This document shows, one piece after another, positions 7,140 through 11,436 of a stretch of DNA of 11,436 nucleotides. The position numbers and the translations under genes were made by a program. Below the pieces are notes generated by a model. That model searched no databases. It was not told the origin of the DNA and was given only the letters and a program-made list of their open reading frames with translations. Each line of letters starts with the position of its first letter. Position 1 is the first letter of the stretch. The DNA comes from CAMBDR01 sp046597185 (GTDB lineage: Bacteria > Pseudomonadota > Gammaproteobacteria > Burkholderiales > Burkholderiaceae_D), in contig JBKJLF010000557.1 of the NCBI GenBank assembly GCA_046597185.1, positions 1 through 11,436 of the forward strand. The letters are read 5' to 3'.

Positions 7140-7251
7140 TTTATTATCCTGAAATCGTTTCAGATTCAAAAACTATACCCGCGTTTTAGAGACCGGGGTA
7201 CGCCGTTTCCCATTTTACTATAAAAACAACAATGTTCCAGCCCGGGTTTTC
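7140..7251 (-). promoter_or_regulatory. manX-ptsH intergenic region, possible internal promoter
   Basis: This 112-base spacer is unusually long for the block. Read on the minus strand it is AT-rich at both ends and contains TATAGT and TAAAAT hexamers that could act as -10 elements (near 7173-7178 and 7214-7219). No good -35 sits at the right distance of either, so the promoter call is weak. I see no terminator hairpin with a T-run after manX. Confidence 0.25.
7149..7163. promoter_or_regulatory. Small inverted repeat overlapping the ptsH ribosome site
   Basis: CTGAAA-TCG-TTTCAG is a perfect 6-bp inverted repeat with a 3-base loop. On the minus strand it ends in the first two bases of the ptsH Shine-Dalgarno AGGA (7147-7150). 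It could be a small mRNA hairpin that modulates ptsH initiation or a protein-binding half-site pair. The AT-rich stem would be weak as RNA. Confidence 0.35.
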
Positions 7252-7659
7252 TTACCTTACACCCAAGTTGATGCGTTGATCAACCCGCACCGCACCATTT
7301 TGCCCACCCACCAAGGCCATTTCAGTGACCACGTCCAGTGTATCATTACGATAGGTGATCGCGCGCAATAGCATCGGCAAACTAATCCCGGCCACCACAC
7401 TCACCTGCCCCGGTTCACCGAGTTGGTCACAACAATTACAGGGCGTGCCACCCATGATGTCGGTCAGCACCAACACCCCGCTACCATCATCCAGGCGCTT
7501 GATGATGTCCTTGGCCCGGGCATTCACCCCGGTCCGGCTCTCATCCGCAATCACATCCAGCGCCTCCAGCCGCTCAGGCGTAGTCCGAAACACATGGCTG
7601 GCCGCAGCAATGAATGCTTGCCCCAATGGTTCATGGGTCAACAGCAATATTCCGATCAT
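7252..7659 (-). CDS. manX: PTS mannose-type EIIA component (ManX-like)
   Basis: This 135-residue protein is a free-standing EIIA of the mannose/fructose family. The phosphorylated histidine is H9 in MIGILLLTHEPLG, equivalent to H10 of E. coli EIIA-Man, and the family motif TDIMGGTP is at 66-73. The ATG at 7659 has a strong GGAGGAG six bases upstream. It lies before ptsH and ptsI, and no EIIB, EIIC or EIID genes are present. In betaproteobacteria such an EIIA with HPr and EI forms an incomplete PTS thought to act as a phosphorylation-state sensor rather than a sugar transporter. A Cys-rich patch (CNCC, 74-77) follows the IMGGTP motif. Confidence 0.92.
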   Translation of the reverse strand: MIGILLLTHEPLGQAFIAAASHVFRTTPERLEALDVIADESRTGVNARAKDIIKRLDDGSGVLVLTDIMGGTPCNCCDQLGEPGQVSVVAGISLPMLLRAITYRNDTLDVVTEMALVGGQNGAVRVDQRINLGVR

Positions 7660-7665
7660 GATTCA

Positions 7666-7672
7666 CTCCTCC
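7666..7672 (-). promoter_or_regulatory. Strong ribosome binding site of manX
   Basis: On the minus strand this reads GGAGGAG, six bases before the manX ATG at 7659. It fixes the start codon and is the strongest Shine-Dalgarno of the gsh-pts block. Confidence 0.8.
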
Positions 7673-7680
7673 AACACTTT

Positions 7681-7700
7681 CCAGCACCATCCAGCACCAT
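7681..7700. repeat. 10-bp direct tandem repeat in the manX leader
   Basis: CCAGCACCAT occurs twice in direct succession and is followed by a partial CCA. It lies just upstream of the manX ribosome site. On the minus strand it would be in the 5' leader or between the promoter and the start codon. No function is evident. Confidence 0.7.
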
Positions 7701-7761
7701 CCAAGCATATTATGCCCGAAAGCAATATCAAAAACCGTTTGCCGCCGCATTTACGCTAAAG
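7701..7761 (-). promoter_or_regulatory. Possible manX promoter region between gshB and manX
   Basis: The minus strand holds CATAATAT, with a candidate -10 TAATAT at 7707-7712 inside the palindrome GCATATTATGC (7705-7715). A TTGATA lies upstream, but its 13-base spacing to the -10 is too short, so the -35 is unclear. The 102-base gap between gshB and manX allows a promoter, but read-through from gshB is equally possible. No terminator is seen after gshB. Confidence 0.3.
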
Positions 7762-8700
7762 TCATCGTCCTTGTTCCAAAGCGTCCACAAACATGGCGGC
7801 GACGTTAAACCCGGTTTGGTCGGTAATTTCTTGAAAGCAGGTTGGGCTGGTGACATTGACTTCGGTTAAATAGTCGCCAATCACATCCAAACCCACCAAC
7901 AATAAGCCGCGTTGAATTAATATCGGTGCCAGCGTTTCGCCAATTTCCAGGTCACGCGCGCTCAAGGGGCGCGCCACGCCGGAACCACCCGCCGCCAAAT
8001 TACCACGCACTTCGCCTTGTTGCGGAATGCGCGCCAGTGCAAACGGCACCACTTTGCCATTAATCACCAGAATGCGTTTGTCACCGTCAGCTATGGCCGG
8101 GATAAAGCGTTGCGCCATAATGGTACGTTTGCCGTTATCGGTCAAGGTTTCGATGATGGCCCCCAAATTCATGCCATCCGCACGCACCTTAAAAATCCCC
8201 ATGCCGCCCATGCCATCGAGTGGTTTTAAAATCACTTCCTGATGTTCTGCATGGAAGGCACGTATGCGCGCTTCATCGCTGCTGATCAAGGTTGGGGCGG
8301 TAAATTGCGAAAAATGGCTGATGGTGATTTTTTCATTATGATTGCGAATCGCTTCAGGCCGATTCCACACCCGCGCGCCCTGGTTTTGCGCCATTTCCAG
8401 CAAATAGGTGGCGTAGATGTATTCCATATCAAACGGCGGGTCTTTGCGCATGATCACGGCGTCAAACTCATGCAATGCCAGTTCTTGCGCTTCATGCTTT
8501 CGGAACCAGCTTTTCGCATCGCCGGTTAATTCGATTTGCGCAATGCGCGCCATGACTTTGCCGCCCAAGCTAAACATATCGTGCTGTTCAAAGGCGTAAA
8601 TGGCATGGCCACGGCTGGCTGCCTCACGCATCATGGCAAACGTAGTATCTTTATAGATTTTAAAATGATCCAGCGGATCGGCCAAAAAGGCAAATTTCAT
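7762..8700 (-). CDS. gshB: Glutathione synthetase
   Basis: The enzyme joins gamma-glutamylcysteine and glycine using ATP, the second step of glutathione synthesis, in the cytoplasm. The 312 residues match the usual bacterial GshB length (about 315). Family landmarks are MRKDPPFDMEYIYATYLL (84-101), the ATP-grasp glycine-rich loop KPLDGMGGMGIF (159-170), GDKRILVING (206-215), RGNLAAGG (232-239) and the metal-binding EVNVTSPT (280-287). The ATG at 8700 is preceded by GGAGAG with a 6-base spacer. It follows gshA after 42 bases on the same strand, so the two genes of the pathway are probably one transcript. Confidence 0.97.
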   Translation of the reverse strand: MKFAFLADPLDHFKIYKDTTFAMMREAASRGHAIYAFEQHDMFSLGGKVMARIAQIELTGDAKSWFRKHEAQELALHEFDAVIMRKDPPFDMEYIYATYLLEMAQNQGARVWNRPEAIRNHNEKITISHFSQFTAPTLISSDEARIRAFHAEHQEVILKPLDGMGGMGIFKVRADGMNLGAIIETLTDNGKRTIMAQRFIPAIADGDKRILVINGKVVPFALARIPQQGEVRGNLAAGGSGVARPLSARDLEIGETLAPILIQRGLLLVGLDVIGDYLTEVNVTSPTCFQEITDQTGFNVAAMFVDALEQGR

Positions 8701-8742
8701 CGTGGTCTCTCCAAAAGGGCTTGCGTCAATTTCAACAAAATT

Positions 8743-10113
8743 TTAATAAATTTCAGGATTCGGGTCAGTCCGTTCCAGTTCCAGCGACGCTGCCAACAAA
8801 GCCAGACGCGCCACCACGCCATACATATAAAATCGATTCGGTGCCGCCGTACCCGGCTGGGCGCGCAAATCGGGCACCGCATGTTGTTGCGCAAAGGCCA
8901 ACGGTACAAATTGTGAACCGGGGGCCTTGAGATTTTCATCCATGCCGCGCTCGGCATGCACTCGGTAAAAGCCGCCGACCACGTAGCGGTCTATCATATA
9001 CACCACCGGTTCGGTCACGGCGTCATTCAAGCGCTCGAAGGTGTAGACGCCTTCCTGAATGATCACATCGGTAACTTCATGACCATCCTTTACGACAGAT
9101 AACTTCACATCACGATAGCGCTCAATATCCCGAATTTGTTTGGCATCGCGCACCGTCATAATGCCTTTGCCATAGGTGCCGACATCGGCCTTGACAATGA
9201 TGAAAGGTTTTTCTTTGATGCCATATTCGCGGTATTTTTTGCGAATTTTACTGAGCAAACTATCCACATTGGTGGCCAGACAATCGGCCCCGTCGCGTTC
9301 CTGAAAATTAATTTGCTCACATTTGGCAAAAAATGGATTCAACATCCATGGATCAACCTCAATCAGTTTGCCAAATTTCTTGGCCACTTCATCATAGGCG
9401 GCAAAATGATTGCTTTTGCGGCGCAAGCTCCAACCAGCGTGTACTGGCGGCAACAGGTTTTGCTCATGCAGGTTATCCAAAATAGCCGGCACGCCCTCGG
9501 ATAAATCATTATTGAGCAAGATGGTGCAGGGGTCAAAGTTTTTCAAACCGATGCGCCGCCCATTGGCCGAGCGCTGCAAAGGTTCAAAATCCAGGCTGCT
9601 GCCATCGGCCAAGGTCAAGCTGGTCGCGCCTGGCATTTGGCTGGGCATTTGGCCGGGCATTTGGCCGGGCAAGGTGCCAAGGCGCACGTTCAAGCCGGTG
9701 AGGCGCAAAATTTGCGCCATGCGCGCCAAATTCTCCAAATAACAGGGGTTATCCAGGTTGATGCCGGGGATAACCACCACATTGCGCGCATCCGGGCAAT
9801 ATTTATCAATCGCCGCCATCGCCGCTTGCACCATTAAAGGCAAGACTTCCGGTGCCAGATGATTAAATGCACCGGGAAACAGATTGGTATCTACCGGAGC
9901 CAATTTAAACCCCGCATTGCGCAAATCTACCGAGCAATAAAAGGGGGGAGTGTGTTCTTGCCAAGACATCCGAAACCAGCGCTCAATCGCCGGCGTGGCG
10001 TTCAGGATTTTCTTTTCCAGCTCCAGCAAAGGGCCGTTCAAAGCAGTGACAAGATGGGGAACCATGGCCAAACGTCCTTTTTCCAGCAAATTTGAGAGTG
10101 TGCGAATGTGCAT
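8743..10113 (-). CDS. gshA: Glutamate-cysteine ligase, ferrooxidans/GshA (PF08886-like) type
   Basis: This 456-residue protein belongs to the proteobacterial GshA family first defined in Acidithiobacillus ferrooxidans, distinct from E. coli GshA and the plant type. It makes gamma-glutamylcysteine, the rate-limiting step of glutathione synthesis. Family-like segments include KLAPVDTNLFPGAFNHL (70-86), VVVIPGINLDNPCYLENL (112-129), HAGWSLRRKSNHF (225-237), the KADVGTYGKGIMT loop (308-320) and VVYMIDRYVVGGFYRVH (370-386). Residues 150-161 are three (G/S)QMP units, from a 12-bp tandem repeat absent from what I recall of the family. The ATG at 10113 has only a weak upstream GGA. gshB follows after 42 bases. 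Confidence 0.93.
   Translation of the reverse strand: MHIRTLSNLLEKGRLAMVPHLVTALNGPLLELEKKILNATPAIERWFRMSWQEHTPPFYCSVDLRNAGFKLAPVDTNLFPGAFNHLAPEVLPLMVQAAMAAIDKYCPDARNVVVIPGINLDNPCYLENLARMAQILRLTGLNVRLGTLPGQMPGQMPSQMPGATSLTLADGSSLDFEPLQRSANGRRIGLKNFDPCTILLNNDLSEGVPAILDNLHEQNLLPPVHAGWSLRRKSNHFAAYDEVAKKFGKLIEVDPWMLNPFFAKCEQINFQERDGADCLATNVDSLLSKIRKKYREYGIKEKPFIIVKADVGTYGKGIMTVRDAKQIRDIERYRDVKLSVVKDGHEVTDVIIQEGVYTFERLNDAVTEPVVYMIDRYVVGGFYRVHAERGMDENLKAPGSQFVPLAFAQQHAVPDLRAQPGTAAPNRFYMYGVVARLALLAASLELERTDPNPEIY
9632..9667. repeat. 12-bp tandem repeat, 3 copies, within gshA
   Basis: On the plus strand the units are GGCATTTGGCTG, GGCATTTGGCCG and GGCATTTGGCCG. On the coding strand they encode (G/S)QMP three times (residues 150-161). 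The length is a multiple of three, so copy number changes keep the frame. Low divergence between units suggests recent expansion. Confidence 0.85.
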
Positions 10114-10132
10114 ATGGTGCCAGTTCCACTAA

Positions 10133-10138
10133 ATTCTA
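10133..10138 (-). promoter_or_regulatory. Possible -10 element of the gshA promoter
   Basis: The minus strand reads TAGAAT about 20 bases before the gshA ATG. No convincing -35 hexamer is found 16-18 bases upstream. The short leader this implies would be compatible with the weak ribosome site, but this is only a candidate. Confidence 0.3.
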
Positions 10139-10199
10139 GCGCAAATCGGGAAATAAACCGGGTTTCAGGAGAACTTTCATCGCGCATCATTATTTCTGC

Positions 10200-10227
10200 T
10201 TGCAATTGCGCGGCATTTGTGTATTAT
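10200..10227 (+). promoter_or_regulatory. Candidate promoter of the YtrA-type operon
   Basis: TTGCAA (10200-10205) and TATTAT (10222-10227) are separated by 16 bases and lie about 55 bases before the regulator gene. The -10 overlaps the inverted repeat described separately, so a bound repressor would block RNA polymerase. Confidence 0.5.
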
Positions 10228-10258
10228 TACTATCATACACTGATACAGTAATACAGTA
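10219..10258 (+). promoter_or_regulatory. YtrA-like operator: inverted repeat followed by a direct repeat
   Basis: GTGTAT (10219-10224) and ATACAC (10235-10240) form a perfect inverted repeat with a 10-base spacer. Stated another way it is GTGTA-N12-TACAC, close to the AGTGTA-N13-TACACT site I recall for Bacillus subtilis YtrA. It is followed at 10243-10258 by two perfect copies of ATACAGTA, whose ATACA core resembles the right half-site. The position over and just after the predicted -10 is what autoregulation by the adjacent GntR protein would need. Confidence 0.6.
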
Positions 10259-10281
10259 TTCCCCTTTTTTGGAGCAAAGCA

Positions 10282-10680
10282 ATGATACAAAAGATTCCGA
10301 TCCAGTTTTCGGTGGCACCGGGGTCGAGCGAGCCGATTTACAAGCAATTGCTCGATCAGATCAAGCGCATGGTGGCCGGTGGCCAATTGAGCGCGGGGGA
10401 CGATTTACCCTCGGTGCGTGATTTGGCGCACAGCTTGGCGGTGAACCCGATGACCATCTCCAAAGCCTACAGTCTGGCCGAAGCGGCAGGCGTTTTGGAG
10501 CGTCGGCGGGGCTTAGGGATGGTGGTAGCGGCGCAACATGCCACGCCGCAAACGCTGGATGCCCGCATCGAATTATTTTTACCCGCACTACAGCGTGCGG
10601 CAGAACAAGCGCAACAACTGGAAATTGATGGTGAAACGGCGCTCAAATTATTTAGCAAATTATTGGGGGTGGAAAAATGA
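10282..10680 (+). CDS. GntR-family transcriptional regulator, YtrA subfamily
   Basis: This 132-residue protein has an N-terminal winged helix (about 15-82) with the GntR pattern EPIYKQLLDQIKRMVAGG, then the recognition segment LPSVRDLAHSLAVNPMTISK (42-61) and the wing GVLERRRGLGMVV (70-82). Only about 50 helical residues follow. Such a short C-terminal dimerisation tail instead of a ligand domain defines the YtrA subfamily, whose members usually repress a linked ABC transporter operon. GGAG lies 7 bases before the ATG. Its stop overlaps the ATG of the ATPase gene (ATGA at 10677-10680). The operator-like repeat upstream suggests it controls itself. Inducers in known examples include cell-envelope stress or copper; the signal here is unknown. 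Confidence 0.93.
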   Translation: MIQKIPIQFSVAPGSSEPIYKQLLDQIKRMVAGGQLSAGDDLPSVRDLAHSLAVNPMTISKAYSLAEAAGVLERRRGLGMVVAAQHATPQTLDARIELFLPALQRAAEQAQQLEIDGETALKLFSKLLGVEK

Positions 10681-11405
10681 ATGCAATATCAACGCAACTG
10701 CCGTTTCAACTGCGCGGCGTGAGCAAGTCGTTTGGTGGCCAGCAGGTATTGAAACAACTGGATTGGCAAGCCGAGCCGGGGCAAGTGATTGGTTTATTGG
10801 GGCGCAATGGTGCGGGTAAATCGACTTTAATGGAATGTATGCTGGGTTTGCGTGAAATTGATGCCGGGACAGCCACTATTTTTGGCGAACCGGTCGATGC
10901 CTTGAGTGACGCCGCCCGCGCGCGGCTGGCATATGTGCCGCAACAGTCGGATTTATTTGAATGGATGACGCCGCGCCAAATGCTGAGTTACTTCAAGGCC
11001 TTTTACCCGCGCTGGAATCAGGCCAAAGTGGATGCCTTGCTGGCGCGCTGGCTTACTGCCAGTTTGCTCGACAAGCGCATCGGCAATTTATCGGGTGGTG
11101 AAAAGCAGCGCCTGTCGATTGTGCGCGCACTGGCGCATGACCCGGAATTATTGATTTTGGATGAGCCAGTGGCCAGCCTTGACCCGGCCGGGCGGCGTGA
11201 TTTTTTGCGTGAATTAATCGAACGCGGCATCGAACACGAAACCACGATGATTTTTTCGACCCATATTTTGTCCGATCTGGAACGGGTAGCGTTGGATGTG
11301 GCGTTTATCAAAGACGGCAAAATCACGATTCAACAACCACTGGACAGTTTGCTGGCGGAGCATGGCAGTAATTTGGAAGAAATTTTTATCGAGGTGACGC
11401 AATGA
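10677..11405 (+). CDS. ABC transporter ATP-binding protein of a YtrA-linked exporter
   Basis: This 242-residue ATPase has Walker A LGRNGAGKST (41-50), Q-loop in YVPQQSD (87-93), signature LSGGE (138-142), Walker B LLILDEP (158-164) with D162 and E163, D-loop ASLDP (166-170) and switch histidine 196 in FSTHILSDLER. The sequence resembles the ABC-2/CcmA-like ATPases (YtrB-like) of export systems. It starts inside the stop of the repressor gene and its own stop overlaps the next ATG, so all three genes are translationally coupled. The substrate cannot be told from this sequence; YtrB-type systems have been tied to envelope stress, antimicrobial peptides and other exports. Confidence 0.94.
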   Translation: MNAISTQLPFQLRGVSKSFGGQQVLKQLDWQAEPGQVIGLLGRNGAGKSTLMECMLGLREIDAGTATIFGEPVDALSDAARARLAYVPQQSDLFEWMTPRQMLSYFKAFYPRWNQAKVDALLARWLTASLLDKRIGNLSGGEKQRLSIVRALAHDPELLILDEPVASLDPAGRRDFLRELIERGIEHETTMIFSTHILSDLERVALDVAFIKDGKITIQQPLDSLLAEHGSNLEEIFIEVTQ

Positions 11406-11436
11406 ACGGGCAAATTTTATTCCAAATCTACCAGTC
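11402..11436 (+). CDS. Start of a third operon gene, probably the exporter permease (3' partial)
   Basis: An ATG at 11402 overlaps the stop of the ATPase gene (ATGA). Eleven codons are visible (MNGQILFQIYQ) before the window ends. By position it should be the membrane component of the ABC exporter, but the visible residues do not prove that. Confidence 0.55.
   Translation, partial: MNGQILFQIYQ

Noticed and set aside
7140..7169. Upstream TTG start for ptsH
   Set aside because: The extra ten residues cover the inverted repeat and ribosome site, and the ATG at 7139 puts the active histidine at position 15.
9632..9667. 12-bp repeats as a CRISPR-like array
   Set aside because: The units are contiguous without spacers and in frame within gshA.

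Overview
The window (about 50% GC by eye) looks like chromosomal DNA of a betaproteobacterium. The main reason is the minus-strand block gshA-gshB-manX-ptsH-ptsI: the ferrooxidans-type glutamate-cysteine ligase followed by a short mannose-type EIIA, HPr and Enzyme I is a typical betaproteobacterial arrangement. The family (Burkholderiales or Nitrosomonadales-like) cannot be settled from this sequence alone.

Region 1 (1-3355, plus strand): a cyanate uptake and degradation operon. It holds the 3' part of an NrtA/CmpA-type solute-binding protein, an NrtB-type permease, an NrtC/D-type ATPase and cyanase (cynS) with its catalytic Arg/Glu/Ser all present. Together they would import cyanate (possibly nitrate or nitrite too) and split it with bicarbonate to ammonia and CO2.

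Region 2 (3356-5113): a short convergent gap holds an unusual 85-bp element with three perfect or near-perfect hairpins enclosed by an outer 6-bp stem, so it can fold as a four-arm cloverleaf. Its edge supplies the last codons and stop of a minus-strand gene. That gene (TOPRIM-like, DUF3226-like) overlaps the end of an OLD-like/AAA_15 ATPase gene in a TGATG junction. The pair resembles two-gene ATPase + TOPRIM defence modules, but the TOPRIM partner is short and seems to lack an internal piece.

Region 3 (5114-7659, minus strand): manX, ptsH and ptsI, a phosphorelay (PEP to EI to HPr to EIIA) with no sugar permease in view, so probably regulatory. Region 4 (7762-10113, minus strand): gshB and gshA, the two steps of glutathione synthesis. 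gshA carries an in-frame 12-bp tandem repeat.

Region 5 (10114-11436): a divergent intergenic region with a YtrA-like operator, then a plus-strand operon of a short GntR/YtrA-family repressor, an ABC ATPase and the first codons of a third gene, all joined by ATGA overlaps. This is the standard layout of an autoregulated YtrA-type ABC exporter operon.
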